NCBI RefSeq assembly: GCF_011762095.1 | Contig: NZ_JAASQO010000006.1 | Location: 176,000 to 239,999 of the forward strand | Reading direction: 5' to 3' | Length of the DNA stretch: 64,000 bases | Source of the DNA: Parvibaculum indicum | GTDB taxonomy: Bacteria > Pseudomonadota > Alphaproteobacteria > Parvibaculales > Parvibaculaceae | Shown: piece after piece, positions 8,291-18,329 of the stretch | Layout: each line of letters opens with the position of its first letter | Position numbering within the stretch: the stretch's first letter is position 1 | Notes under the pieces: model-generated | The model's database searches: none | Told to the model about the DNA's origin: nothing | What the model saw: the letters and a program-made list of their open reading frames with translations, nothing else | Translations under genes and position numbers: made by a program

Positions 8291-10270
8291 ATGTGTGGGT
8301 TGGCTGGGATACTCGATGGAAACAGGTCCAACGACACGCTGCGATCACGCATCGGTCCTATGATTTCCGCGCTCGAACACCGGGGGCCAGACGATGAGGC
8401 GGTCTGGGTTAAGGACGGGGTCGCGCTTGCGCACCGGCGGCTGTCAATCATCGAACTTTCCAAGGCTGGAGCGCAGCCTATGGTATCCGCCTGCGGGCGA
8501 TACGTTCTCGTCTACAACGGTGAGATCTACAATCACCTCGACCTGCGCGAAAGGCTTGCGGCTGAGGGCGCCGCGCCCGAATGGCGCGGCCATTCCGACA
8601 CAGAGACGCTTTTGGCCGGGATCGCACATTGGGGTCTCGATGAGACCCTGCGCAGGTCCTACGGCATGTTCGCGCTCGCCCTTTTCGATAAGCGCGAGCG
8701 GCGTCTTTCGCTGGCGCGCGACCGGATGGGAGAAAAACCGCTCTACTGGGGCTGGGCCGGCCGGGCGCTTGTGTTCGGCTCGGAGCTGAAGGCGATCCGT
8801 AAACACCACGACGCCACGAGGGAGATTTGCCGTGAGGCGTTGGCCCTGTATCTCCGCTTCGCCTACGTGCCCGCGCCGCGCAGCATTCATCCTGGGATCT
8901 TCAAGCTCGAGCCGGGCGCGATTCTGGAAACCCCGATGTCTTTCCCCGCGACCGCGCCGGAGCAGGTGTTGCGGCCCGGCGATCGTCACGGCGAGCTTAC
9001 GATGCGCCGGTACTGGTCGATCGAGGACGCCTTGGCTGCAGGCGCGGCGCGGCGGTTTGCCGACGACGCGGACGTGACACCTGAGATCGAACGGACCCTC
9101 GGCGATGCCGTCGAACGGCAGATGCTGTCCGATGTGCCGCTTGGCGCCTTTCTGTCGGGCGGAATCGACAGTTCGCTGATTGTCGCCCTGATGCAGCAGC
9201 GTTCGGCGCGCCCGATCAAAACCTTCACCGTTAGGGTGGAAAACGCCGCTTACAACGAAGCGCCACACGCGGCCGCGGTTTCTGCCCATCTCGGCACCGA
9301 CCACACCGAGGTGATGGTCACCGAGGCCGAGGCGCAGCAGGTCATCCCGCGGCTACCAACCCTCTACGACGAACCGTTTGCCGACAGTTCGCAGATCCCG
9401 ACGTTCTTGGTGAGCAAGATCGCGCAGTCGCACTTGGCCGTCGCGCTATCGGGGGATGCCGGCGACGAACTGTTCTGCGGTTACGACCGATATTTCTGGG
9501 GCGGCAGGATCTGGAGCCGCCTTGCCTGGATGCCCTACCCGGCGCGAGCCCGGCTGGGCGCGTCCATCGGCGCGGTCCCGGTCGCGGCCTGGGACCGCGC
9601 CGGGGCACTCCTGAAGCTCCGCGGTAGCCGCCATGCCGGCATTGGCGACAAGGTGCATCGGCTTGCGGTCCGGATGCAACGGGTGCGCACGCTCGATGAC
9701 CTCTACCGAAGCCTGGTCACAGAATGGCCGGACGGCACGTTGGTGCCCGACGTCGGCGCATGCCTCGACAGCCGGCTGAACGACCCGGTGCCCGAGGCGC
9801 TTGCCGATGACCCGGTTGGACGGATGATGTTGCAGGACATGCGAACCTACCTGCCCGGCGATATCCTTTGCAAGGTGGACCGGGCGGCGATGGGCGTCGG
9901 CCTCGAAACGCGGGTGCCGTTTCTCGACCCCGAGGTGATCGATATAGCCGCACGTTTGCCGGTGTCGATGCGCGCGCGCGACGGGCGCGGCAAATGGGCG
10001 CTGCGACAGGTGCTCTACAAGCACGTGCCTCGGGAGATCATCGACCGCCCCAAGTCGGGGTTCGGGATCCCGATCGGCGCCTGGCTGCGGGGGCCGATGC
10101 GGGAGTGGGCCGAGACGCTTTTGGCGCCGGGAGCACTTGCCCGAGCGGGCTACCTCGAGCCGGCGCCGATCCGTGATGCGTGGCGCGAGCATCTGTGCGG
10201 GCAGCGGGACTGGACCAACAGGCTCTGGATCGTGCTCATGTTCCAGGCGTGGCTGGAGGATATGCGGTGA
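8291..10270 (+). CDS. asnB: Glutamine-hydrolysing asparagine synthase-type amidotransferase
   Basis: A 659-residue protein starting MCGLAGIL, so Cys2 becomes the N-terminal nucleophile of a class II glutamine amidotransferase domain (about 2-210, with HRGPDDE and HRRLSI). The synthetase half carries the SGGIDSS pyrophosphate loop near residues 288-294 and GDAGDELFCGY further on. AsnB homologues in surface-polysaccharide operons are thought to amidate uronic acids or related residues rather than make asparagine. A good Shine-Dalgarno sequence (gaggaag) precedes the start. The polysaccharide role is inferred from position. Confidence 0.9.
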   Translation: MCGLAGILDGNRSNDTLRSRIGPMISALEHRGPDDEAVWVKDGVALAHRRLSIIELSKAGAQPMVSACGRYVLVYNGEIYNHLDLRERLAAEGAAPEWRGHSDTETLLAGIAHWGLDETLRRSYGMFALALFDKRERRLSLARDRMGEKPLYWGWAGRALVFGSELKAIRKHHDATREICREALALYLRFAYVPAPRSIHPGIFKLEPGAILETPMSFPATAPEQVLRPGDRHGELTMRRYWSIEDALAAGAARRFADDADVTPEIERTLGDAVERQMLSDVPLGAFLSGGIDSSLIVALMQQRSARPIKTFTVRVENAAYNEAPHAAAVSAHLGTDHTEVMVTEAEAQQVIPRLPTLYDEPFADSSQIPTFLVSKIAQSHLAVALSGDAGDELFCGYDRYFWGGRIWSRLAWMPYPARARLGASIGAVPVAAWDRAGALLKLRGSRHAGIGDKVHRLAVRMQRVRTLDDLYRSLVTEWPDGTLVPDVGACLDSRLNDPVPEALADDPVGRMMLQDMRTYLPGDILCKVDRAAMGVGLETRVPFLDPEVIDIAARLPVSMRARDGRGKWALRQVLYKHVPREIIDRPKSGFGIPIGAWLRGPMREWAETLLAPGALARAGYLEPAPIRDAWREHLCGQRDWTNRLWIVLMFQAWLEDMR

Positions 10271-11598
10271 TGCTCGAAACAGTTGCTAAGGTCGAGCGTC
10301 CCGAAGTCGGAGCTGACGCAAGCTTGCCCCCCACGCTCTATCTGTCGCGCACCGGCATGCTCGAACCGCTCGGGCAGAGCCAGGTGCTCGCCTATCTGCG
10401 CGGGTTGTCGTCAGACCATGCCGTCACGCTAATTAGCTTCGAGCGCGACGCTGACCTAGCCAACCGTGCTCACCTCGCCCAGATCGAGGCTATCTGCTCC
10501 GCGCATGGGATCCGCTGGGTGCGTCTGCGTTACCGGAGCCGACCGCGGCTCCTAGCCTCGGCTTGGAATCTCGGCGCGCTTTTCTGGCATAGCTGGCGTG
10601 AGGCGCGGCGTCGCAAGGTACGACTGATCCACGCGCGCTCCTACATCCCTGCCGCGGCTGCTTGGGCGGTTTCACGGCTGACAGGCATACCCTATGTCTT
10701 TGATATGCGCTCACTTTGGCCTGAAGAACTCATTACCTCGCACCGGCTCCGCCGCGGTTCTTGGCTGCACGGAGTGATTTTCCGGGCAGAAAGACGTCTG
10801 CTCGCCGATGCTGGCATTGTCGTTTCGTTGACCCGAGCGGGGGCGCGTTATCTTTGCGACGTACATCCTGGTGCGCTCACAGATGAAAGGCTTCGGGTGA
10901 TCCCCACCTGTGCCGATCTCGACCGATTTCGCCCCGCGCCCGACACGCGCGAAGGTGGACCGCTCATTGGATGCCACGGCTCGCTTACCAGTGGCTGGTT
11001 CCGGGTAGATCTGCTGGCAACGATGTTCGACCTGATCGCCGAGCGCCTGCCGAGCGCCCGATTCGAGATCATCACCCGCGAGGATCCCGCGGAGGTGCTC
11101 CGGGCCCTCGATACGTCGCGGGACCGCGCCGCCTCCAGCGGGGCTGGCGACGTGACCCCCGGCAGAGCCCCCAACTGGCGTTCCGGACTATCAATTAGTG
11201 CGGCCAAGGCCTCCAACATCCATGAACGGCTGCAACGGCAGGATCTATCGATGTTATTCTACGCCTCAGGTGCGGCTTCAGAACTCGGACGTTCCCCGAC
11301 CCGGATGGGCGAGGTGCTTGGCTGCGGCGTGCCGGTTGTTACCAACGATGGGATCGGCGACGTGACCGAGATCGTGCGTGGTGGCGGAGTCGGCATTGTA
11401 ATTGATAGTGAGGATCCCCCGGCGCTGGTCCAGGCCGCCGACGAGGCAGTTGCGCTTCTGCAAGACCCGAAAGTGGTCAGGCGCTGCCGGCAGGTGGCTG
11501 AAGAAAACTACTCGCTTGAAGCGGGGATCGATGGCTACCGCGAGATTTACCGCAGGCTTAGTTCGGCCGATGACCAGAGCGGTCGTGTGCCCAATTGA
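10270..11598 (+). CDS. Glycosyltransferase family 4 (GT-B)
   Basis: A 442-residue GT-B enzyme. The N-terminal domain opens with LYLSRTGMLEPLGQSQVLAYL. The middle has PYVFDMRSLWPEE, and the donor-binding half has EVLGCGVPVVTNDGIGDV, the conserved acidic/glycine region of GT4. The ATG at 10270 overlaps the asnB stop (ATGA), so it is preferred over in-frame starts inside asnB. It acts at the cytoplasmic membrane in repeat-unit assembly; specificity is unknown. Confidence 0.86.
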   Translation: MLETVAKVERPEVGADASLPPTLYLSRTGMLEPLGQSQVLAYLRGLSSDHAVTLISFERDADLANRAHLAQIEAICSAHGIRWVRLRYRSRPRLLASAWNLGALFWHSWREARRRKVRLIHARSYIPAAAAWAVSRLTGIPYVFDMRSLWPEELITSHRLRRGSWLHGVIFRAERRLLADAGIVVSLTRAGARYLCDVHPGALTDERLRVIPTCADLDRFRPAPDTREGGPLIGCHGSLTSGWFRVDLLATMFDLIAERLPSARFEIITREDPAEVLRALDTSRDRAASSGAGDVTPGRAPNWRSGLSISAAKASNIHERLQRQDLSMLFYASGAASELGRSPTRMGEVLGCGVPVVTNDGIGDVTEIVRGGGVGIVIDSEDPPALVQAADEAVALLQDPKVVRRCRQVAEENYSLEAGIDGYREIYRRLSSADDQSGRVPN

Positions 11599-11637
11599 AT
11601 AGTTAGCTTAAATGATGTGAAAGACTGGAGTAGAGCA

Positions 11638-12723
11638 TTGTTGAATGTACTCATTACGGGAGGGGCCGGGTTCATCGGCAAGCGCCTTGCGCTATCGTTG
11701 AGCGGCGCCGGCCACGGCGTTGCCGTGTTCGACAATCTCCAACCACAGGTGCATCCAGACCCAGAGGGCACGGTTCAAGAACTTAGACAGGCTGGGGTAA
11801 GGTTCACCGTGGGCAACGTACTGGACGGCGCTGCGCTTACCGAGGCAATTACGGCCGCAGATGCGGACATGATCGTCCACCTCGCCGCCGAGACCGGCAC
11901 GGGCCAATCCTACGAGCTGCCGACGCATTACTGCGACGTTAACGTCACGGGCACTGCACGGCTGATTGAAGCTATCCGCGCGGCGCGGAACAAGGGCACC
12001 GAAGTACGTCGTGTGCTGCTCGCCGGGTCACGCGCGGTGTACGGTGAAGGTGCCTGCCGCGATGCAATCGGGCGCGAGATCACCGCAGTACCGCGTCTAT
12101 CGGCCGACCTCGCCGCTGGCGATTTCGCCCCAAAGGACACCCGCGGCTGTCGGCTCGATCCAGTACCCAGCCGCGCCAGTACCACCGTTCCGGCCCCTGC
12201 TTCTATCTACGCCTCAACCAAGCTCATGCAGGAATATCTGCTGCGCCAAGGTCTCGAGCAATCCGGGGTAGAAGCCGCAATCCTACGTCTGCAAAACGTC
12301 TACGGAGTCGGCCAGTCGCTGTATAATCCCTACACAGGCGTGTTATCGATCTTCGCCCAGCAACTACTTGACGGACAAACCCTGAACATCTACGAAGACG
12401 GCGAGATCACGCGCGACTTCGTCTATGTCACCGACGTTGTCGCGGCCTTTCATCGCCTGTGTGAGCTCGCCGACGTACCGAACGAGACATTGGATATCGG
12501 CTCCGGTCAAGGTGCTACTATTTTCAATGTTGCCTGCATGATGATTGCTGAGCTTGGCCTCGATAAAGATCGCCTCAAGATCAGCGGTCAATTCCGCCCC
12601 GGAGATATCCGCTTTGCTGTGGCCGACATCTCCGCCGCAGAACGGGTCCTCGGCTGGACCCCAAAAGTCAGCCTGAGCGACGGCATCGGCGCGCTGGTAA
12701 ATTGGGCGCGCGAAACGGCATGA
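11638..12723 (+). CDS. NAD-dependent sugar-nucleotide epimerase/dehydratase (extended SDR)
   Basis: The Rossmann motif [11 protein letters not shown] lies at the N-terminus and the catalytic YASTK follows SIYAS. No ATG is available: TTG 11638 has ggag seven bases upstream, while GTG 11617 would add seven residues. An insertion between the AVYGEG strand and the Tyr-Lys pair resembles dTDP-L-rhamnose 4-epimerases (6-deoxytalose synthesis), and rmlCBDA lies downstream, so that activity is a reasonable guess. Other extended-SDR epimerases are possible. The length of about 361 residues is normal. Confidence 0.8.
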   Translation: MLNVLITGGAGFIGKRLALSLSGAGHGVAVFDNLQPQVHPDPEGTVQELRQAGVRFTVGNVLDGAALTEAITAADADMIVHLAAETGTGQSYELPTHYCDVNVTGTARLIEAIRAARNKGTEVRRVLLAGSRAVYGEGACRDAIGREITAVPRLSADLAAGDFAPKDTRGCRLDPVPSRASTTVPAPASIYASTKLMQEYLLRQGLEQSGVEAAILRLQNVYGVGQSLYNPYTGVLSIFAQQLLDGQTLNIYEDGEITRDFVYVTDVVAAFHRLCELADVPNETLDIGSGQGATIFNVACMMIAELGLDKDRLKISGQFRPGDIRFAVADISAAERVLGWTPKVSLSDGIGALVNWARETA

Positions 12724-13634
12724 CAAATTCGGTTTCCATCGCAATATCGGCGTTCCGGTCCGATGCCGCGATCATCTCACTTCTTGAAGAGATATTCACC
12801 GATCCGCACCCAGAAGTAGGTACGGTCATCGTAGTCGACTCGCTAGGCAGCGGTATAATCGCGGAGATCGCTGCTGCCAAAAAATGGCAGCTACACTATG
12901 AAAACGCGAATACCAATCTTGGCTCGGCCGGCAACCTTGCGCGGCGTATGAAACTCGCCGCAGAAACCGGGGCTGAGTGGTGTCTGTGTCTCAATCACGA
13001 CGCCAACTGGGACGCCGCCAGATTATCAGCACTGTTGTCAGCGGCGCGTTCTCGCCCGCGAGTGGGCGCAGTCTATCCCGTGCTGGACCACAGCCCTCGC
13101 GAACCTCGCTGGGAGGATGGTCGGCGGCATTTCAGGCCATCAGCTGGAACTAGGATGTATGAGATCCCTAAGGACCATCCGACTGCAGAAGTTCTCTGGA
13201 GTAGCTCGAATTGTGCACTGTACTCTACAGCACCCATTTCAGAAAATATTTACATTATGCCTGCGCTATGGATGGGCTACGAAGACTTAGCATACGGAAT
13301 TGCCCTTCGCAAAGCGGGTTGGCTTCAACTTTCTTGCCGCTCGGCTCGATTGACACAAGTATTTGATTATGCCCCCCGTAAGCTTCTTGGCCGCACTTTT
13401 TACATTCCAGACAAACCAGTATGGTACTCTTATTACAACATTCGCAATCTTGTATTGATATGGCGCCAGTACGGGTCTGACGGGCTATCTCTAAAAACGA
13501 TTCTATGGAAGTTGATACAATCAACTATTCGAACACTATTATTTGAGCACGATAAATTTACGCGACTCAAATTGCTATATTTAGGGGTAAAAGCAGGAAT
13601 TAGGGGCGAAACCGGCAAGGGTCTTTATCCATGA
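12720..13634 (+). CDS. Glycosyltransferase family 2 (rhamnosyltransferase-like)
   Basis: ATG 12720 overlaps the epimerase stop. The 304-residue protein has an N-terminal SVSIAISAFRSDAAII, a LCLNHDANWD metal site and a C-terminal YSYYNIRNLVLIWRQYG typical of GT2 rhamnosyl- and galactofuranosyltransferases of the RfbN/GlfT type. The 3' half (13200-13640) is clearly richer in A+T than its neighbours, suggesting a separately acquired gene. With the rml genes nearby a rhamnosyltransferase is plausible but not proven. Confidence 0.82.
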   Translation: MTNSVSIAISAFRSDAAIISLLEEIFTDPHPEVGTVIVVDSLGSGIIAEIAAAKKWQLHYENANTNLGSAGNLARRMKLAAETGAEWCLCLNHDANWDAARLSALLSAARSRPRVGAVYPVLDHSPREPRWEDGRRHFRPSAGTRMYEIPKDHPTAEVLWSSSNCALYSTAPISENIYIMPALWMGYEDLAYGIALRKAGWLQLSCRSARLTQVFDYAPRKLLGRTFYIPDKPVWYSYYNIRNLVLIWRQYGSDGLSLKTILWKLIQSTIRTLLFEHDKFTRLKLLYLGVKAGIRGETGKGLYP

Positions 13635-13793
13635 TGAATATTTTGGATATCAAATATATTCATATTCCAGAAGCTTACATCCTGCAGGATCGCATTATTG
13701 GTCTAAGTACTCAACCGGAATTAGTTCAGTTGTTTTGGTCCACTGGTTGGTGATTGTCTTGCGAGATTTGGAAGGTGGCAACGGGGGCCCCTA

Positions 13794-14864
13794 ATGTTTT
13801 ATCTCAGTTTGACCACCTCTCTTTTTTTTCTGAGATACGTGCTTGCTGGGCGCGATGGCGCTCGTGTCCAGATCTACTACCCTGTTCTCTTCGGTCTCTT
13901 TCTGCTCTCAGCGTTTCGGTATCAGGTTGGCTGCGACTGGTCGGGATATTATTTCCAATATGCTAGAGCGGCCGATTTCGACTGGTCCACCCTCACAAGC
14001 ATTCGGGAACCCGTGTGGTGGGGCATTCTTGCATGGATCAATACCACCGGTTTGCCCTACCCGGTCGCAAACGTCGTTTCGAGCGCGGTCTTTTTTGTCG
14101 GAGTTCATGTCCTTGCGCGTCGGCAGCCTGACCCCCTCGGCTTTCTCGTATTGCTGTTCCCGATCCTGATCGTCAACATGCCTATGTCAGGCATTCGGCA
14201 GGGCGCGGCCATCGGGCTGCTTTGCGTCGCGTTCACCTCGTTCATCGACCGACGCCCGCTACGATTTGCGCTCTGGGTTGTACTGGCGGCCGGATTTCAT
14301 GCCAGCGCTCTCATCTTTATGTTGCTCTTGCCCGTCGCGACAGGCCGCTACACGCGCGGAAGATTGGCTCTTTCCGCGATCCTCGCGCTTCCCGGCGCCT
14401 ATTTCCTTGGTTTGAGCGCGGCCGCCGAGTTGGCGGCCAGCCGCTACGTCGACAGCGGAATCGACGCTGCTGGCGCCGCCTTTCGGGTTGGTGTTCTGGG
14501 TCTGTCCGCGTTGTATTTCTTCCTTTTTGTGCGCCGTAAATGGCTATCCGCATGGCCGAAAGATTACAGCCTTGCCAGTATCGGTGCGATCGGGATGGCG
14601 CTGGCGTTCCTTCTCGTTCCTATCTCGACCGTGATCGGAGACAGGTTCGGTTACTATCTCATTCCGATCCAGACCTTGATCTTTGCCCGCCTTCCCTATC
14701 TACCTTTCCGCAAGAATGCTGAGCTGCATTCTGCGCTTCCATATCTTGGCTTACTGCTTCTGTTTGCAGTCTGGTCGCAACTTTCCTGGCACTTTCAGCA
14801 ATGTTACGTCCCCTACCAGACGTGGATTTTCGGATTTCCTGGCGGTGATCCGGTCGGGTTTTGA
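13794..14864 (+). CDS. wzy: EpsG-family polysaccharide polymerase (Wzy-like)
   Basis: A 356-residue polytopic membrane protein with about 9-10 hydrophobic helices. It carries the EpsG hallmarks: FRYQVGCDWSGYYFQY after the second helix, an IREPVWWGILAWI segment, MPMSGIRQGAAIGLL, and ILVNM-type helices followed by FHASALIF. EpsG proteins join repeat units or extend exopolysaccharide in the periplasm. It is preceded by a 159-base gap with no recognisable gene. Together with the flippase it indicates Wzx/Wzy-dependent assembly. Confidence 0.85.
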   Translation: MFYLSLTTSLFFLRYVLAGRDGARVQIYYPVLFGLFLLSAFRYQVGCDWSGYYFQYARAADFDWSTLTSIREPVWWGILAWINTTGLPYPVANVVSSAVFFVGVHVLARRQPDPLGFLVLLFPILIVNMPMSGIRQGAAIGLLCVAFTSFIDRRPLRFALWVVLAAGFHASALIFMLLLPVATGRYTRGRLALSAILALPGAYFLGLSAAAELAASRYVDSGIDAAGAAFRVGVLGLSALYFFLFVRRKWLSAWPKDYSLASIGAIGMALAFLLVPISTVIGDRFGYYLIPIQTLIFARLPYLPFRKNAELHSALPYLGLLLLFAVWSQLSWHFQQCYVPYQTWIFGFPGGDPVGF

Positions 14865-14900
14865 CATTCGGGTCGGCAACAAGGAAAGGAATTGCCGCAG

Positions 14901-15455
14901 ATGAAGATTCACGAAACCCGCTTGAACGGTGTGTTGGTTATCGAACCGAAACGCCACAGCGACCACCGTGGCTTTTTCGCAGAAACCTACAGCCAGCGGG
15001 CTTATGCAGCGCTGGGTATTGATGCCAGTTTTGTGCAGGATAACCACTCGCTGTCAGCGGCTGTGGGCACCGTGCGGGGCCTGCATTTTCAGGCACCGCC
15101 GCATGCGCAGGCCAAAATGGTCCGCTGTGGCCGGGGCGCGATTTTTGATGTGGCGGTCGATATTCGGCACGGCAGCCCCACCTATGGGCACTGGGCGGGC
15201 TATACGCTCAGCGCAGAAAATGGCGCGCAGCTGTATATTCCGGTGGGCTTTGCCCATGGCTTTGCCACGCTCGAGCCTGACAGCGAGATTATCTACAAAT
15301 GTAGCGATTATTACGCCCCCGAAACCGAGGGCGCGCTGCGCTGGGATGACCCGAATATCGGCATCGATTGGCCCATCACTGGCAGGGCGGCGTTGAGCGA
15401 GAAAGACGCCATCGCACAGCTCCTAGCCGATTTTGACAGCCCATTCACCTTATGA
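14901..15455 (+). CDS. rmlC: dTDP-4-dehydrorhamnose 3,5-epimerase
   Basis: A 184-residue cupin. HSDHRGFFAETY, the RGLHFQ catalytic histidine (H62), and KCSDYYAPE with the catalytic tyrosine are diagnostic of RmlC. The ATG at 14901 is chosen over an in-frame TTG at 14892 because the aaggaaagga ribosome site is correctly spaced for it. It converts dTDP-4-keto-6-deoxyglucose to the L-lyxo form, the third step of dTDP-L-rhamnose synthesis, and heads the rmlCBDA block. Confidence 0.95.
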   Translation: MKIHETRLNGVLVIEPKRHSDHRGFFAETYSQRAYAALGIDASFVQDNHSLSAAVGTVRGLHFQAPPHAQAKMVRCGRGAIFDVAVDIRHGSPTYGHWAGYTLSAENGAQLYIPVGFAHGFATLEPDSEIIYKCSDYYAPETEGALRWDDPNIGIDWPITGRAALSEKDAIAQLLADFDSPFTL

Positions 15456-15465
15456 AGGATAACAG

Positions 15466-16518
15466 ATGAAGCTACTGGTTACAGGCGGAGCGGGGTTTAT
15501 CGGCTCGGCCGTGGTGCGGCTGGCGGTGGAGCGCGGGTATCAGGTGGTGAACCTTGATGCGCTGACCTATGCCGCAAATCTGGCCAATGTGGAGCCGGTG
15601 GCGGATAGCCCGCTTTACGCCTTTGTGCAGGCCGATATTCGCGATCGCGGGGCGCTGGATGCGGCCTTTGCCGCGCATCGGCCGGATATCGTGCTGCATC
15701 TGGCGGCGGAATCCCATGTCGATCGCTCCATCGATGGGCCCGCCGATTTTATCGACACCAATATCACCGGCACGTTCAACATGCTGGAAGCGGCGCGAAA
15801 ATACTGGCAGGCGGCGGGGCGGCCGGATGGGTTTCGCTTTCACCATGTCTCGACAGACGAGGTGTTTGGCTCGCTGCCCGCAGACCCGGCTGTGCAGTTC
15901 ACCGAGGCCACGGCCTACGACCCGCGCAGCCCTTATTCGGCCTCGAAAGCCGCGTCAGACCATCTGGTGCGCGCCTGGTTCGAGACATACGGCCTGCCGG
16001 TTGTGCTGAGCAATTGTTCAAATAATTACGGGCCCTACCACTTCCCAGAAAAGCTGATCCCGGTGGTTATTCTGAACGCGCTGGCGGGGCGGCCGCTGCC
16101 AATTTACGGCGATGGCAGCAATATCCGCGATTGGCTTTATGTCGAAGATCACGCCGATGCGTTGCTTTTGGTAGCCACCAAGGGCGCGATGGGGCGCAGC
16201 TATAACATCGGCGGCGAGAACGAGCGCACAAACCTGCAGTTGGTGCGCACGATCTGCACCATACTCGACCGTTTGCGCCCGCGGGGCAGTGGCGCCTATG
16301 CCGATCTGATCACCTTTGTTGCTGATCGGCCCGGTCATGATGCGCGCTATGCGATCAACCCTTCGCGCATTCGCGATGAATTGGGCTGGCGCCTCAGCGT
16401 GACGGTGGAAGAGGGGCTGGAACGGACCGTGCGCTGGTATTTGGATAACGAGGCATGGTGGCGCCCGCTGTTGGCCCGGCAGGGTGTGGGCCAGCGGCTG
16501 GGCAAAGGCGCGCCATGA
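15466..16518 (+). CDS. rmlB: dTDP-glucose 4,6-dehydratase
   Basis: A 350-residue extended SDR with [13 protein letters not shown] at the N-terminus, [24 protein letters not shown] and the catalytic [10 protein letters not shown]. It makes dTDP-4-keto-6-deoxyglucose, which can feed both rhamnose synthesis and, through the fused isomerase and FdtB at the operon start, an amino-deoxy sugar. It lies 10 bases after rmlC, and its stop overlaps the rmlD start. Confidence 0.96.
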   Translation: MKLLVTGGAGFIGSAVVRLAVERGYQVVNLDALTYAANLANVEPVADSPLYAFVQADIRDRGALDAAFAAHRPDIVLHLAAESHVDRSIDGPADFIDTNITGTFNMLEAARKYWQAAGRPDGFRFHHVSTDEVFGSLPADPAVQFTEATAYDPRSPYSASKAASDHLVRAWFETYGLPVVLSNCSNNYGPYHFPEKLIPVVILNALAGRPLPIYGDGSNIRDWLYVEDHADALLLVATKGAMGRSYNIGGENERTNLQLVRTICTILDRLRPRGSGAYADLITFVADRPGHDARYAINPSRIRDELGWRLSVTVEEGLERTVRWYLDNEAWWRPLLARQGVGQRLGKGAP

Positions 16519-17369
16519 ACGATGTACTGGTCTTTGGCAGAACGGGCCAGGTGGCGCGCGAGCTGCAGCACTTGGCGCCGGTGCTGGCCTTGGGGCGTGA
16601 TGCGGCCGATCTGGCGCAGCCCGGCGCCTGCGCTGCAGCTATATACGCCCACCATCCCCGCGCCGTGATCAATGCCGCTGCCTACACCGCTGTCGACCGC
16701 GCAGAAGGGGAAGAGGGGCTTGCCACCACCATCAACGGCACGGCGCCCGCTGAAATTGCTGCCGCTTGTGCTGCGCTGAACGTCCCCCTAGTGCATATCT
16801 CCACCGATTACGTTTTTCCCGGCAGCGGCCAGGCCCCTTGGGCGCCAGATGATGCCGCAGCCCCCGCCAATGCCTATGGCCGCAGCAAATGGGCGAGCGA
16901 GCAGGGCATTCGCGCCAGGGGCGCCACCCATGCCATTTTGCGCACCTCTTGGGTCTTTTCCGCCCATGGCAATAACTTTGTCAAAACCATGCTGCGCCTG
17001 TCAGACACCTGCGATGAGATCAGCGTGGTCGAGGACCAAATCGGCGGCCCCACGCCCGCGCGTGCCATTGCGGCGGCGTGCCTGTCCATCGCGCAGCAGC
17101 TGCAGGACGCGCCAGATAAAACCGGTACCTATCATTTAAGCGGCGCGCCCGATGCCAGCTGGTACAGCTTTGCCCGCGAAATAATCACAGCCGCGGGCCG
17201 GCCAACCCGTGTGCGCGGCATTCCTACCAGCGCCTATCCCACGCCTGCCGCGCGCCCGCTGAACAGCCGCCTCGATTGCATCGCCACCACCGCCACATTC
17301 GGCCTGCCCCGTCCAGATTGGCACGCAGGCCTAAAGGAATGTTTGACAGAGTTAGGGGTAATCACATGA
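16515..17369 (+). CDS. rmlD: dTDP-4-dehydrorhamnose reductase
   Basis: A 284-residue protein with [15 protein letters not shown] at the NAD(P) site, [15 protein letters not shown] and the catalytic [13 protein letters not shown] 16515 overlaps the rmlB stop and gives the standard RmlD N-terminus. It reduces the 4-keto sugar to dTDP-L-rhamnose. The stop overlaps the rmlA ATG at 17366. Confidence 0.95.
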   Translation: MNDVLVFGRTGQVARELQHLAPVLALGRDAADLAQPGACAAAIYAHHPRAVINAAAYTAVDRAEGEEGLATTINGTAPAEIAAACAALNVPLVHISTDYVFPGSGQAPWAPDDAAAPANAYGRSKWASEQGIRARGATHAILRTSWVFSAHGNNFVKTMLRLSDTCDEISVVEDQIGGPTPARAIAAACLSIAQQLQDAPDKTGTYHLSGAPDASWYSFAREIITAAGRPTRVRGIPTSAYPTPAARPLNSRLDCIATTATFGLPRPDWHAGLKECLTELGVIT

Positions 17370-18238
17370 CACAGCGCAAAGGCATTATTCTGGCAGGCGG
17401 CTCTGGTACGCGGCTTTACCCCGTCACTATGGGTGTCTCGAAACAGCTGCTGCCGATCTATGACAAGCCGATGGTCTATTACCCGCTGACGGTGCTGATG
17501 TTGGCTGGCATTCGCGAGATCATGATCATCACCACCCCCCATGACCAAGAGCAGTTCATCCGTACCCTAGGCGACGGCAGCCAATGGGGCATCTCTCTGG
17601 AATACAAGGTGCAGCCCAGCCCCGATGGGCTGGCGCAGGCCTTTATTCTGGCAGAAGACTTTCTGGCGGGCGCCCCGGCGGCGATGGTGCTGGGCGATAA
17701 TATCTTCTTCGGCCATGGGCTGTCGGACCTTTTGCAAGAGGCCGGCAAAAACACCACAGGCGCCACTGTCTTTGGCTACCGCGTCTCCGACCCTGAGCGC
17801 TATGGCGTGGTGGATTTCGATTCAAGCGGTACGGTAAAAAGCATCATCGAAAAGCCGCCCGTGCCACCCTCGAACTATGCCGTCACGGGACTTTACTTTG
17901 TCGATGGCACAGCGCCCGCGCGCGCTCGCGCCGTGCGCCCTTCGGCCCGCGGCGAGCTGGAGATCACGACACTCTTGGAAAGTTACCTACAGGACGGAAC
18001 GCTGATGGTCAAAAAAATGGGCCGCGGCTTTGCTTGGCTTGACACAGGTACACATGCGTCTCTTCTGGACGCTGGTAACTTTGTACGTACACTGACCGAA
18101 CGTCAGGGTCAGCAAGTAGGCTCTCCTGACGAGGTGGCTTTTGAAATGGGTTGGATTGGCGAAGACCAGCTTCGAGCGCGCTCTCTGCAGTTCGGAAAAA
18201 ACGACTACGGTGCTTATCTAAGTCAGCTTGGCGGGTAG
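17366..18238 (+). CDS. rmlA: Glucose-1-phosphate thymidylyltransferase
   Basis: A 290-residue nucleotidyltransferase with the LAGGSGTRLYPVT signature, SKQLLPIYDKPM and a WLDTGTHASLLDAG segment typical of RmlA. It makes dTDP-glucose from dTTP and glucose-1-phosphate, the entry step for both the rhamnose and amino-deoxyhexose branches. It is the last gene of the + strand polysaccharide operon and is followed by a candidate terminator at 18296. Confidence 0.96.
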   Translation: MTQRKGIILAGGSGTRLYPVTMGVSKQLLPIYDKPMVYYPLTVLMLAGIREIMIITTPHDQEQFIRTLGDGSQWGISLEYKVQPSPDGLAQAFILAEDFLAGAPAAMVLGDNIFFGHGLSDLLQEAGKNTTGATVFGYRVSDPERYGVVDFDSSGTVKSIIEKPPVPPSNYAVTGLYFVDGTAPARARAVRPSARGELEITTLLESYLQDGTLMVKKMGRGFAWLDTGTHASLLDAGNFVRTLTERQGQQVGSPDEVAFEMGWIGEDQLRARSLQFGKNDYGAYLSQLGG

Positions 18239-18295
18239 GAGATTCTGGCGGGTCGGCGCATTGGGACGAAAGGTTGGACGTTTGGCAAGGCACAT

Positions 18296-18329
18296 GCGGG
18301 GCCTTGCGAAGTGGCTCCGCGGTTTTATT
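18296..18329 (+). terminator. Candidate intrinsic terminator after rmlA
   Basis: An 8-bp stem (gcggggcc / ggctccgc with one G-U pair) with a 9-base loop, followed by ggttttatt. It lies 58 bases beyond the rmlA stop and points the right way to end the polysaccharide operon. The U tract is short, so efficiency may be modest. Confidence 0.55.
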
